Assembly (NCBI GenBank): GCA_035620975.1
Contig: DASPFV010000258.1
Span: 1 to 12,124 of the forward strand
DNA from: DASPFV01 sp035620975
GTDB taxonomy: Bacteria > Acidobacteriota > Vicinamibacteria > Vicinamibacterales > 2-12-FULL-66-21
Direction: 5' to 3'
Length of the DNA: 12,124 nucleotides
The notes beneath the pieces are model-generated. The model ran no database searches and was not told where the DNA came from. It saw only the letters and a list, made by a program, of their open reading frames with translations. The position numbers were made by a program, and so were the translations under genes. Shown piece after piece: positions 4,832 through 12,124 of the stretch; position 1 is the stretch's first letter, and each line of letters starts with the position of its first letter.

Positions 4832-7435
4832 ATGCACGAGGGTCTGGAGCTCGATCACCCCATTGCCGTCCCCGACAAGCCCGCGCTCGAGGGACTCGAG
4901 GAGAAATGGACGGCGCGCTGGGAGACCGATCGGCTCTACCGGTTCGACCGCACGAAGCCCAGAAGCGACGTTTTCGCCATAGACACGCCGCCGCCGACCG
5001 TCAGCGGTTCGCTTCATGTCGGCCACGTCTTCTCCTACACGCACACCGACATCATCGCGCGCTTCCAGCGCATGCGCGGGAAGGCCGTCTTCTACCCGAT
5101 GGGGTGGGACGACAACGGCCTGCCGACCGAGCGCCGGGTGCAGAACTACTTCGGGGTCCGGTGCGATCCGTCGCTGCCGTTCGATCCGGCATTCCGGCCG
5201 CCTGACAAGCCTGGCAAGCACCCCCGACCCGTCTCGCGTCCGAATTTCATCGAGCTGTGCGCGCGCCTGACCGCCGAGGACGAGAAGGCGTTCGAGCACC
5301 TCTGGCGCCACCTCGGGTTGTCGGTCGACTGGTCGATGACCTACGCGACGATCGACAGGCGGGCGCAGCGCGTGTCGCAGCTCTCGTTTCTGCGGCTGCT
5401 CCGCGCCGGGCTCGCCTACCAGCTCGAGGCGCCCACCCTGTGGGACATCGACTTCCGGACCGCGGTGGCGCAGGCCGAGCTGGAGGATCGCGAGCAGCCG
5501 GGTGCCTACCACCGCATCCGGTTTGCACGTCCGGGCACCGATGGTCACGTCGAGATCGATACGACACGCCCGGAGCTGATCCCCGCCTGCGTGGCGCTGG
5601 TGGCGCACCCCGACGACGAACGGTACAGGCCGCTGTTCGGATCCGAAGTCGAGACCCCGCTGTTCCGGGTGCGGGTTCCGGTGCGTGCGCATGCGCTCGC
5701 CGACCCCGAAAAAGGATCGGGCGTGGCGATGATCTGCACGTTCGGCGACGTCACGGACGTGGTGTGGTGGCGTGAGCTCGGGTTGCCCGTCCGCGCGATC
5801 ATCGCGCCCAACGGGACGCTGCGTCCCGTCACCTGGGGCGAGGCCGGATGGGAATCGGCGGACTCCACCGCCGCGCAGCAGGCCTACGACCAGCTGGCGG
5901 GCCTCGCCGTCCACAAGGCCCGCGCCCGCATGGTCGAGCTCCTGCGCGCGAGCGGAGACCTGGTTGGTGAGCCGCGGCCGATCACGCATGCGGTGAAGTT
6001 CTACGAGAAGGGGGACCGGCCGCTCGAGATCGTGACGAGCCGGCAGTGGTTCATCCGGACGATGGATCAGCGTCCGGCGCTGCTCGAGCGCGGTCGCGAG
6101 CTCCAGTGGCACCCGCCCTACATGCAGGCGCGCTTCGAAAACTGGGTGAACGGGCTGGCCGGAGACTGGTGTATCAGCCGGCAGCGGTTCTTCGGGGTGC
6201 CGTTCCCCGTCTGGTACAGGCTGCGAGCCGACGGCACCGTCGATTACGAGGCCAGGCTGTTTCCGGACGACTCGCGACTGCCCGTCGATCCGTCGACCGA
6301 TGTGCCCGACGGCTACGGCAGCGGGCAGCGGGACGTGCCGGGCGGGTTCACCGGCGACCCTGACATCATGGACACCTGGGCCACATCGTCGCTGACGCCG
6401 CAGATTGCCGGAGGCTGGGAGGAGGATGCCGATCTCTTCTCGCGCGTCTTCCCCATGGACGTCAGGCCGCAGGCCCACGACATCATCCGCACGTGGCTGT
6501 TCGCGACGGTGCTGCGCTCGCACTTCGAGCACGGCACGCTGCCCTGGAAGAACGCCGCGATTTCCGGGTGGGTCCTCGATCCGGACCGCAAGAAGATGTC
6601 GAAGTCGAAGGGCAACGTGGTGACGCCGCTGGCCCTTCTCGAGGAGCATGGCTCCGATGGCGTCCGCTACTGGGCGGCCAGCGGCCGGCCCGGCGCCGAC
6701 ACGGCCTTCGACACCGGTCAGATGCGCGTGGGCAGGCGGCTCGCGATCAAGCTGCTGAACGCCTCGCGATTCGTGCTCTCGCGCCCGGAGCCGCATGGCA
6801 CGGCCACCGCGGCCGTCGACCGTGGCCTGCTCACCCAGCTCGCCAGGCTCGTCGCCGAGTCGACCGACGATCTGGAGCATTACAACTACACGCGCGTGCT
6901 CGAGCGCACCGAGTCGTTCTTCTGGGGGTTCTGCGACGACTACCTCGAGCTCGTCAAGGGCCGGCGATACGGGGATCAGGGGTCCGAGCGGGCGGCGTCG
7001 GCCAACGCGGCGCTGCTCGCGGCGCTGTCGGCGATGCTGCGGCTCTTCGCGCCGTTCCTGCCGTTTGCGACCGAGGAGGTCTGGTCCTGGTGGAGGCCGG
7101 GATCGGTTCACACCGCCCGGTGGCCCACGAGGGAAGAGGTGCTCGGCGCCTGCAGCCCTCCCGTGGAGGACGAACGGGGTGTCCGGGCGCTCGAGTTCGC
7201 CTCGCAGGTGCTGGGCGCGATCCGGAAGAAGAAGTCCGAGGAACAGCGCCCGTTGAAGACGCCCGTTCTGCGGGCCACGGTCCGCGCCACCGTCGAGGAT
7301 CTGGCCCTGCTGCCCGATGTGGAGCGCGACCTCCGCGCGGCCGGACTGATCCACCAGATCGACGCGCTCGCCTCCGAGGCGCTGCAGGTCGACGTGGAGC
7401 TGGTCCCGCCCGACAATGCCGCGGAGCGGTTGTGA
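4832..7435 (+). CDS. valS: Valyl-tRNA synthetase
   Basis: This class I aminoacyl-tRNA synthetase charges tRNA-Val in the cytoplasm. The HIGH-type motif is HVGH (62-65) and the KMSKS motif is at 588-592. The editing (CP1) domain that clears mischarged Thr is present, with IDTTRPE near residue 240 and FGDVTDVVWWREL near residue 305. At 867 aa the protein ends after the anticodon-binding region and lacks the C-terminal coiled coil of the roughly 950-aa E. coli type. The segment MGWDDNGLPTERRVQN followed by CDPSLP is diagnostic of the actinobacterial/archaeal-like subtype (ValS type 2), not the GTDHAGIATQ type. There is no clear Shine-Dalgarno; a weak -10-like CATGAT (4818-4823) lies eight bases before the ATG. 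It heads the block continuing with nadC, and its stop overlaps the nadC start by four bases. Confidence 0.97.
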   Translation: MHEGLELDHPIAVPDKPALEGLEEKWTARWETDRLYRFDRTKPRSDVFAIDTPPPTVSGSLHVGHVFSYTHTDIIARFQRMRGKAVFYPMGWDDNGLPTERRVQNYFGVRCDPSLPFDPAFRPPDKPGKHPRPVSRPNFIELCARLTAEDEKAFEHLWRHLGLSVDWSMTYATIDRRAQRVSQLSFLRLLRAGLAYQLEAPTLWDIDFRTAVAQAELEDREQPGAYHRIRFARPGTDGHVEIDTTRPELIPACVALVAHPDDERYRPLFGSEVETPLFRVRVPVRAHALADPEKGSGVAMICTFGDVTDVVWWRELGLPVRAIIAPNGTLRPVTWGEAGWESADSTAAQQAYDQLAGLAVHKARARMVELLRASGDLVGEPRPITHAVKFYEKGDRPLEIVTSRQWFIRTMDQRPALLERGRELQWHPPYMQARFENWVNGLAGDWCISRQRFFGVPFPVWYRLRADGTVDYEARLFPDDSRLPVDPSTDVPDGYGSGQRDVPGGFTGDPDIMDTWATSSLTPQIAGGWEEDADLFSRVFPMDVRPQAHDIIRTWLFATVLRSHFEHGTLPWKNAAISGWVLDPDRKKMSKSKGNVVTPLALLEEHGSDGVRYWAASGRPGADTAFDTGQMRVGRRLAIKLLNASRFVLSRPEPHGTATAAVDRGLLTQLARLVAESTDDLEHYNYTRVLERTESFFWGFCDDYLELVKGRRYGDQGSERAASANAALLAALSAMLRLFAPFLPFATEEVWSWWRPGSVHTARWPTREEVLGACSPPVEDERGVRALEFASQVLGAIRKKKSEEQRPLKTPVLRATVRATVEDLALLPDVERDLRAAGLIHQIDALASEALQVDVELVPPDNAAERL

Positions 7436-8289
7436 AGACGGTTCCCTTCGAGCCGCTCGATCCCAGCCTCTACCGCGAGACCGTCAGGCGCGCGCTGGCC
7501 GAGGACCTCGGGTGGGGCGATGTCACGACCGACGGCGTCATCAGGCCGGAGCAGCGGGCCAGGGGCCTGCTGCAGGCCAAATCCTTCTGTGTCATCGCGG
7601 GCCTCGAAGTTGCGGCCGAGGCGTTCCGCCAGCTCGATCCGGCAGTGACGATCGTCCACCGCTGCCGCGATGGGGATCGGCGGCAACCAGGGCAGGTCGT
7701 GAGCGAGCTCATCGGGTCGGCGGGCCCGATGCTGACGGCAGAGCGGACCGCGCTCAATTTCCTCCAGCGCCTCTCCGGCATCGCGACGCTGACCCGTCGG
7801 TTCGTGGACGCGGCCGGCAACGGGATGACCGTGCTCGACACCCGCAAGACCACTCCGACGCTCCGCGCGCTCGAGAAGTACGCCGTGCGCGCCGGCGGCG
7901 GCGTCAACCATCGTGCGGGGCTCGACGACGGCATTCTGATCAAGGACAACCACCTGCGGCTGGCTGGCGGCGTCGCCGAGGCGGTGCGCCGGATGAAGGC
8001 GGCGCGTCAGGAGATGCCGATCGAGGTCGAGGCGCAGAGCCTTGCCGACGTGGACCTCGCCCTGGAAGCCGGCGTCGACATCATCCTGCTCGACAACCTG
8101 CCGCTCGATCAGATTTGCGAGGCGGTCCGCCGGATTGCCGGGCGGGCGCAGGTCGAGATCTCCGGCGGTGTGACGCTCGAGACGATGCCCGCCCTTGCGC
8201 GCACCGGTGCCGACTACGTTTCGATTGGCGCCCTGACCCACTCGGCGCCGGCCGCGGACCTGAGCCTCGAGATCGAGCCGGATGTCTGA
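7432..8289 (+). CDS. nadC: Nicotinate-nucleotide pyrophosphorylase (quinolinate PRTase)
   Basis: The enzyme converts quinolinate and PRPP to nicotinate mononucleotide, CO2 and pyrophosphate in de novo NAD synthesis. The 285-aa length is normal. Family motifs in order are EDLGWGDVTTD (24-34), AERTALNFLQRLSGIAT (103-119), DTRKTTPTLRALEKYA (136-151, basic substrate-binding residues), GGGVNHRAGL (155-164), LIKDNH (169-174), VEAQSL (199-204), LLDN (219-222) and SIGALTHSAP (264-273). The GTG start at 7432 overlaps the valS stop (GTGA), with GGAG at 7423-7426 five bases upstream. The same frame stays open far upstream, inside valS, but there it is a shadow. nadA and nadB are not in the window. The end overlaps birA by eight bases. 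Confidence 0.96.
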   Translation: MKTVPFEPLDPSLYRETVRRALAEDLGWGDVTTDGVIRPEQRARGLLQAKSFCVIAGLEVAAEAFRQLDPAVTIVHRCRDGDRRQPGQVVSELIGSAGPMLTAERTALNFLQRLSGIATLTRRFVDAAGNGMTVLDTRKTTPTLRALEKYAVRAGGGVNHRAGLDDGILIKDNHLRLAGGVAEAVRRMKAARQEMPIEVEAQSLADVDLALEAGVDIILLDNLPLDQICEAVRRIAGRAQVEISGGVTLETMPALARTGADYVSIGALTHSAPAADLSLEIEPDV

Positions 8290-9091
8290 TCCCCTTCCGC
8301 CCGCGCTGGCGGCGGGCCTCGCGCGGACGCGCGCGCGGCGGGGACCGTTCGGCGACCCGGTGCTCTACCTGAGTGAAACGGCGTCGACGAACGACGTGGC
8401 CTCCGATCTGGCTGCGCGCGGCGCGGCTGAGGGGACGACGGTCATCGCCGGGCGGCAGCTCGCCGGCCGGGGTCGCCTGGGTCGCAGCTGGCATTCGCCC
8501 CCCGGCGCGGGCCTGTACGTGTCGGTGATCGTCCGGAGCGCCGCGGTCTACCCCTTGCTCACGCTTGCCGGGGGCGTGGCCGTTGCCGACGGCATCCGGA
8601 CCTCCACCGGTCTGCCGGTTGCGATCAAGTGGCCGAACGATGTCGTCGTGCCCGATCGTCGCGCGCCGGCAGGACGCCGCAAGCTCGCCGGCATTCTGGC
8701 CGAGGCGAGCTCGGAAGGCGGCCGCGTGTCGCACGTGGTGCTGGGCTTCGGCGTCAACGTCGCGCCCGCAGCGTTCCCGCCCGACGTCGCGGCCCAGGCG
8801 ACGTCGCTCGAGACCGAGCTCGGGCGCCCGGTCGACATCGGCGACGTGCTGGGGGAGACGCTGTCGGCCCTCGCCGAACGCGTCGCCAGCCTGGTTCGGG
8901 GCGAGCGCGGGCCGCTCCTCGCGCGCTGGCGCGCGCTGGCTCCCGGCGCGAGCGGCAGCCGGATCGAATGGGAGTCCGGGGGCGGGCGGTTTTCAGGGGT
9001 GACAATGGGGATCGACGACGACGGTGCGCTCCTCGTACGGGGATCCGCAGGGGTGGAGCGGATATTCTCGGCGACAGTAGTCTGGATGTGA
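8282..9091 (+). CDS. birA: Biotin--[acetyl-CoA carboxylase] ligase, no HTH
   Basis: This enzyme activates biotin to biotinyl-AMP and transfers it to the lysine of biotin carboxyl carrier domains. The 269-aa protein is the short, monofunctional form: the catalytic domain begins almost at the N-terminus and there is no N-terminal helix-turn-helix, so it should not act as a repressor of biotin genes as E. coli BirA does. Motifs are STN (35-37), the biotinyl-AMP loop GRGRLGR (62-68), KWPND (116-120), KLAGIL (134-139) and GFGVNV (155-160). A small SH3-like C-terminal domain follows (SGVTMGIDDDGALLV). The ATG lies within the last codons of nadC (8-bp overlap), so translation is probably coupled. 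coaX follows after 21 bases, a pairing common in bacteria. Confidence 0.95.
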   Translation: MSDPLPPALAAGLARTRARRGPFGDPVLYLSETASTNDVASDLAARGAAEGTTVIAGRQLAGRGRLGRSWHSPPGAGLYVSVIVRSAAVYPLLTLAGGVAVADGIRTSTGLPVAIKWPNDVVVPDRRAPAGRRKLAGILAEASSEGGRVSHVVLGFGVNVAPAAFPPDVAAQATSLETELGRPVDIGDVLGETLSALAERVASLVRGERGPLLARWRALAPGASGSRIEWESGGGRFSGVTMGIDDDGALLVRGSAGVERIFSATVVWM

Positions 9092-9095
9092 GGCA

Positions 9096-9101
9096 GATAA
9101 T
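9096..9101 (+). promoter_or_regulatory. Possible internal -10 box before coaX
   Basis: GATAAT (5/6 to TATAAT) ends 11 bases before the coaX ATG, in the 21-bp gap after birA. No Shine-Dalgarno is at usable distance from that ATG, which resembles the layout before the mutase gene at 1391-1405. No good -35 at 16-18 bp is visible. It may provide an internal, short-leader promoter, or be chance. Confidence 0.25.
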
Positions 9102-9112
9102 CGGCGATTGAG

Positions 9113-9904
9113 ATGCTTTTGGCCATCGACATCGGCAACACGAATATCGTCCTCGGTGTCTTCCAGGGGACCAAGCTGCATCGCAGCTGGCGGCTCCAGA
9201 CGCTGCGCGAGCGGACGTCGGACGAGCTGGGCATTCTGGTGCTGCAGCTCTTCGAGCAGAGCACGCTCGACCCTCGGGGAGTGGGCGGCATCATCCTGTC
9301 CTCGGTGGTCCCGCCGCTCACGCGGCCGATGGAGGAGATGGCGCGTCAGTACTTCGGGCGCGAGCCGATGACGGTCGATCCGGCGCGGAACGCCGGGATG
9401 CCGGTGCTCTACACGCCGGCCTCCGACGTTGGCGCGGATCGCGTGGTCAACGCGGTTGCCGCCTACGAGCTGTACGGCCGTGAGGCCGGCATCCCGCTCA
9501 TCGTCGTGGACTTCGGGACCGCCACGACGTTCGACGCCATCTCGGCCGCCGGCGAGTACGTGGGGGGCGTGATCTGTCCGGGGATCGGCATCTCGGCCGA
9601 CGCCCTCTTCCAGCGAGCCGCACGGCTTCCCCGTGTCGAGGTGAGGAAACCGGCGGCGATCATCGGCCAGACGACCGTGACGTCGATGCAGGCCGGCCTC
9701 TTCTTCGGCTACGTCGCCATGGTGGAAGGCATCGTGCATCGCATGCGCGCGGAGCTGCCGTCGGGGGAGCGGGCCCGGTGCGTCGCGACCGGCGGCATGG
9801 CGGACGTGCTGGCCGGCGAGACGCCTGCGATCGAGCGAGTGGAGCCCGACCTGACGCTGCTGGGTCTCCGGCTCATCTGGGAGCGCGCGAAAGCCGTCAC
9901 GTGA
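9113..9904 (+). CDS. coaX: Type III pantothenate kinase
   Basis: This kinase phosphorylates pantothenate with ATP, the first committed step of coenzyme A synthesis. The 263-aa protein has the ASKHA-fold landmarks: the phosphate loop DIGNTN (6-11), GADR (107-110, with catalytic Asp109), DFGTATTFD (133-141), GGVICPGI (151-158) and the adenosine motif ATGG (225-228). Type III enzymes are not inhibited by CoA and do not resemble E. coli CoaA. The ATG start is well placed against DIGNT; no Shine-Dalgarno is evident. The stop overlaps the next gene's start (TGATG). Confidence 0.96.
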   Translation: MLLAIDIGNTNIVLGVFQGTKLHRSWRLQTLRERTSDELGILVLQLFEQSTLDPRGVGGIILSSVVPPLTRPMEEMARQYFGREPMTVDPARNAGMPVLYTPASDVGADRVVNAVAAYELYGREAGIPLIVVDFGTATTFDAISAAGEYVGGVICPGIGISADALFQRAARLPRVEVRKPAAIIGQTTVTSMQAGLFFGYVAMVEGIVHRMRAELPSGERARCVATGGMADVLAGETPAIERVEPDLTLLGLRLIWERAKAVT

Positions 9905-10590
9905 TGACCGACGTCGCGGGCTATTGCCGGGAGCTCGAGACGCACCTGTGCCGCCGGAACGGTGGTCACCTCATCCGGATCGTCGGTCCGGCGTTCGAGC
10001 GCGTGAAGACCTGGGCCGAGCGGGGCGTGCCGCTGGCGCTGGCGATCCGGGGCGTAGATCGCTACTGCGAGCGCCAGCAGGCGAAGGGTCCGGCGCGTCG
10101 GCCGGTGCGGATCGAGTTCTGCGAGGCTGACATCCTCGAGCTCTTCGACGATTGGCGCCGGGCAATCGGCGTGGGATCCGGCGGCGAGGGCCAGGCCGCC
10201 GCCCTCCGGAAGCCGTCTCTGGCTGCGCATATCGAACGTGCCATCCAGCGGCTGCTTGCCGTCCCGGCCGCGAACGGGTCGTCTCGGCTGGCCGTGGCGC
10301 TCGAGCGGGCTGTGCACGATCTCGACGGGCTGCTCGCAACAGCCCGGCAGGCTCGCGGAGCCGAACGAGCGGCGCTCGTCGAGCGTCTGAGTGCGCTCGA
10401 TCGGGAGCTCGCGGCAGCCGCCGCGAGTGAGATCGATGCGGAGACCCGTGAGCGGCTCCGCCGCGACGTCGAGGCCGAGCTGAGTCCGTTTGCAGCCCGG
10501 ATGGCCCCTGACGCGCGCCGGGCTGCGATGGACGCCGCGTTCGAGCGGCTCGTGCGCGAGGCGCTGAAGCTGCCCGTCGTCAGCTACTGA
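9904..10590 (+). CDS. Conserved-looking protein of unknown function downstream of coaX
   Basis: I do not recognise the function of this 228-aa protein. Its first 86 residues look like a compact domain: Cys8 and Cys16, then GHLIRIVGPAFERVKTW (21-37), GVPLALAIRGVDRYCE (41-56), RRPVRIEFCEADILELFDDW (65-84). Four cysteines (8, 16, 55, 73) fall in this part and none later. A short Gly/Ala linker follows. Residues 105-228 are almost entirely predicted helix rich in Ala, Arg, Leu and Glu, with coiled-coil character near 155-195. There is no signal peptide or membrane segment. The ATG overlaps the coaX stop by one base; an in-frame GTG at 9901 is an alternative. Base composition matches the neighbours. 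The overlap argues that it is a real, coupled operon member, perhaps tied to RNA or cofactor metabolism, but that is a guess. Confidence 0.82.
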   Translation: MTDVAGYCRELETHLCRRNGGHLIRIVGPAFERVKTWAERGVPLALAIRGVDRYCERQQAKGPARRPVRIEFCEADILELFDDWRRAIGVGSGGEGQAAALRKPSLAAHIERAIQRLLAVPAANGSSRLAVALERAVHDLDGLLATARQARGAERAALVERLSALDRELAAAAASEIDAETRERLRRDVEAELSPFAARMAPDARRAAMDAAFERLVREALKLPVVSY

Positions 10591-10628
10591 TGAAGGGTGG
10601 CCGCGATGTCCGCTGAGGAGCCGTCGAG

Positions 10629-11909
10629 GTGCTCGAGACCGGGCAGCAGATCAGCCTCACGATCGATCGGCCCGCGCATGGCGGCCGGATGATCGGCCGC
10701 CACGAGGGACAAGTCGTCCTCGTGCGGGGCGCCATTCCCGGTGAGCGTGTCATGGCTTCGATCGAGCGGGTCGAGCGCCGGCTCGCCTTCGGAACGGTCG
10801 TCGGCGTTCTGGAGCCTTCACCCGACCGCAGGCCCGGGCAGCGGGATCCGCGATGCGGCGGCTGTCTGTTCTCGCACATCGCCTACCCGCGCCAGCTCAC
10901 CATCAAGAGCGAAATCGCCGTCGATGCGTTCTCTCGCCTGGGGCGTGTTCCGCTCGAGGCGCCGGTTGCAGTCGCCGCGTCGCCGGAGCACGGGTATCGC
11001 ATGCGGGCCCGATTCCACGTCAGAGGCGGACGAGCGGGCTTCTATCGTGAAGGAACGCACGAGATCTGCGACGCGGGCCCGACGGGGCAGCTCACGACCG
11101 CGGCAGTCGCTGCCGCGGAGTCGGCCGTGGCCTCGCTGCGTGAAGACGGGCTCGAGCCGCTCGGACTCGAGTTGACCGAGAACCTGGAGGGCAGCGCGCG
11201 AGTGGCCGCCATCGAGCTGACGGGGGAGGTCCCCTGCGACAGTGCGGTACGCCACGTGCTCGATCGCAGCGGTCTCGCAGGCTGCACGGTGCGGTGTGCC
11301 GATCGTGAGGCCGCCGTCGCCGGGACCCCGGCCGTCAGCGACGAGCTCGGCGCGCTGACGAGGGGGCGTGCTGGCGGCGGCACGCTGTCGCGCCATGCGG
11401 AGTCGTTCTTCCAGGCGAACCGCTACCTCCTCCCCGATCTCGCGGCAGCAGTACTCGACGCGGTTCCCGATGCGGGCGAGGTGCTCGACCTGTACGCGGG
11501 CGTGGGGCTGTTCTCGGTGTCTCTCGCCGGTGCCGGCCGGCGCCGGATTACCGCTGTCGAAGGGGATCGCTCGAGTGGCGCGGACCTCCGGCGGAACGCC
11601 GCGCAGTTCGGAAGAGTCATCCGGGTGGTGCTGCGAGCGGTCGAGGACTACCTGCGTTCGCTGTCGAGGCCGCTGGACGGCACGCTGATCGTGGACCCTC
11701 CGAGGACGGGCATCTCGAAGGAAGCCATGCAGGCCGCGCTTCGCATCCGCGCGTCGAGAGTCGTCTACGTCTCGTGCGACCCGGCGACGATGGCGCGGGA
11801 CGCCCGCCGGCTGCTCGATGCCGGCTACGTGCTGCAGTCGTTGCGCGGGTTCGACCTGTTCCCGAACACCCCGCACGTCGAGCTGCTCGGCGTGTTCGTG
11901 CGGGGTTAG
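10629..11909 (+). CDS. TrmA/RumA-family RNA (uracil-5-)-methyltransferase
   Basis: This 426-aa SAM-dependent enzyme makes 5-methyluridine in rRNA or tRNA. An N-terminal TRAM RNA-binding domain covers about residues 3-62. An iron-sulphur motif region follows (CGGC at 76-79, later Cys147). The C-terminal Rossmann methyltransferase domain has FFQANRYL (260-267), SAM loop VLDLYAGVGLFSV (285-297), VDPPRTG (355-361), nucleophile Cys383 in YVSCDPATMARD and Glu418 in FPNTPHVE. In E. coli RumA the cluster is held by C-x5-C-x2-C plus a distant Cys. Here the first position is Gly70 and no cysteine occurs before residue 76, so one ligand is missing. The target uridine (U1939, U747 or tRNA U54 type) cannot be told from sequence. 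The GTG start has GAGGAG (10615-10620) eight bases upstream. It closes the block and faces a convergent gene. Confidence 0.92.
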   Translation: MLETGQQISLTIDRPAHGGRMIGRHEGQVVLVRGAIPGERVMASIERVERRLAFGTVVGVLEPSPDRRPGQRDPRCGGCLFSHIAYPRQLTIKSEIAVDAFSRLGRVPLEAPVAVAASPEHGYRMRARFHVRGGRAGFYREGTHEICDAGPTGQLTTAAVAAAESAVASLREDGLEPLGLELTENLEGSARVAAIELTGEVPCDSAVRHVLDRSGLAGCTVRCADREAAVAGTPAVSDELGALTRGRAGGGTLSRHAESFFQANRYLLPDLAAAVLDAVPDAGEVLDLYAGVGLFSVSLAGAGRRRITAVEGDRSSGADLRRNAAQFGRVIRVVLRAVEDYLRSLSRPLDGTLIVDPPRTGISKEAMQAALRIRASRVVYVSCDPATMARDARRLLDAGYVLQSLRGFDLFPNTPHVELLGVFVRG

Positions 11910-11961
11910 GACGCTTCGGCCTCCGGCGGGCCCGGTCATTTGGCGCGGCTGCCGCTCGCAC

Positions 11962-12051
11962 AACCAGGAACCAGGAACCCGGAACCAGGAACCCGGAACC
12001 TGGAACCCGGAACCGAACCTGGAACCCCGGAACCCGGAACCAGGAACCCGG
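11962..12051. repeat. Heptanucleotide tandem repeat array, 13 units (AACCNGG)
   Basis: Thirteen consecutive units of AACC[A/C/T]GG run across this stretch: four AACCAGG, five exact AACCCGG, two AACCTGG, one 5-base (AACCG) and one 8-base unit (AACCCCGG). It fills the convergent gap between the methyltransferase gene and the minus-strand partial gene, ending three bases from the latter's stop codon. Every 7- or 8-base unit carries a CCNGG core. It resembles the short tandem heptamers (STRR) known from cyanobacteria in form, not sequence. No hairpin with a T-run that would serve as a terminator is visible nearby. Confidence 0.92.
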
Positions 12052-12054
12052 GAG

Positions 12055-12124
12055 TTACCGTTCCCCCCGGGCCGCCGCCACGAAGGCCTCGAACAACCCG
12101 TTGAACTCGCCTGTGCGCCAGAAG
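12055..12124 (-). CDS. C-terminal fragment of an unidentified minus-strand gene
   Basis: Read on the minus strand, the window's last bases give an open frame ending in FWRTGEFNGLFEAFVAAARGER and a TAA at 12057-12055. The amphipathic helical ending, the stop just at the edge of the heptamer array and the convergent layout make a genuine gene end plausible. Only 22 residues are visible, too few to name a family. The start lies beyond the right edge. Confidence 0.5.
   Translation of the reverse strand, partial: FWRTGEFNGLFEAFVAAARGER

Noticed and set aside
4739..7354. 871-codon minus-strand frame covering valS
   Set aside because: Very long but wholly antisense to an intact, motif-complete valS; biased composition from third-position GC.
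6493..7431. Upstream extension of the nadC frame into valS
   Set aside because: NadC homology begins at the GTG at 7432, which has GGAG five bases upstream; the extension is out-of-frame valS sequence, not a fusion.
10590..10616. Eight-codon open frame (MKGGRDVR) between the unknown gene and the methyltransferase gene
   Set aside because: It overlaps the upstream stop as TGATG and ends in the next Shine-Dalgarno, so a coupling leader is conceivable, but so short a frame is expected by chance.
11910..11961. Possible terminator after the methyltransferase gene
   Set aside because: Only four-base GGCC arms and a GCGGC-GCCGC palindrome with no workable loop are seen, and no T-run follows.
10818..11963. 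381-codon minus-strand frame opposite the methyltransferase gene
   Set aside because: Antisense shadow; the sense protein has all catalytic motifs.
11962..12051. CRISPR-like array
   Set aside because: Units are seven bases with no spacers and no cas genes are near; it is a simple heptamer tandem repeat.

Overview
The window is a GC-rich, gene-dense bacterial chromosome segment. Nearly all genes lie on the + strand. The gene set and style suggest an uncultured soil-type bacterium, and my best guess is Acidobacteriota, perhaps Vicinamibacteria-like. Supporting traits are the actinobacterial/archaeal-like ValRS, the split acyl-CoA mutase, the nadC-birA-coaX cluster and the short heptameric repeats between genes. 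This placement is inference, since no rRNA or tRNA gene is present to fix it.

Left edge (1-322): four tandem copies of a 16-bp unit, then about 245 bp with no supportable gene. A gene for a secreted protein with an IPT/TIG-like domain, 33 uninterrupted collagen Gly-X-Y triplets and a C-terminal domain follows (323-1282).

Region 1391-4758: a cobalamin-dependent acyl-CoA mutase encoded as two subunits, a catalytic one (1405-3072) and a B12-binding one (3203-3613). A receiver-domain protein with a long Pro/Ala-rich linker (3616-4758) starts 2 bp after the second subunit. The mutase would usually be annotated methylmalonyl-CoA mutase. However, the two residues that select the substrate are Phe85 and Gln203, which is the isobutyryl-CoA mutase pattern (Tyr and Arg in true MCM). 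This is the most informative functional observation here.

Region 4832-11909: a compact co-directional block, valS, nadC, birA, coaX, a 228-aa gene of unknown function and a TrmA/RumA-family RNA m5U methyltransferase. valS/nadC, nadC/birA and coaX/unknown overlap by 4, 8 and 1 bp. The theme is cofactors (NAD synthesis, protein biotinylation, the first step of CoA synthesis) alongside translation and RNA modification (Val-tRNA, 5-methyluridine). The unknown gene is locked into this block by a TGATG overlap.

Right edge: a 13-unit heptanucleotide array (AACCNGG) separates the methyltransferase gene from the 3' end of a convergent minus-strand gene cut by the window edge. Two more degenerate seven-base-phased arrays sit at 1359-1392 and 3158-3199, directly upstream of the two mutase genes. 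I saw no CRISPR array, transposase, phage gene, tRNA, rRNA or defence system. I did not find a clearly new multi-gene system. The best leads are the isobutyryl-CoA-mutase-like enzyme, the uncharacterised gene downstream of coaX, the receiver/linker protein, and the heptamer arrays.
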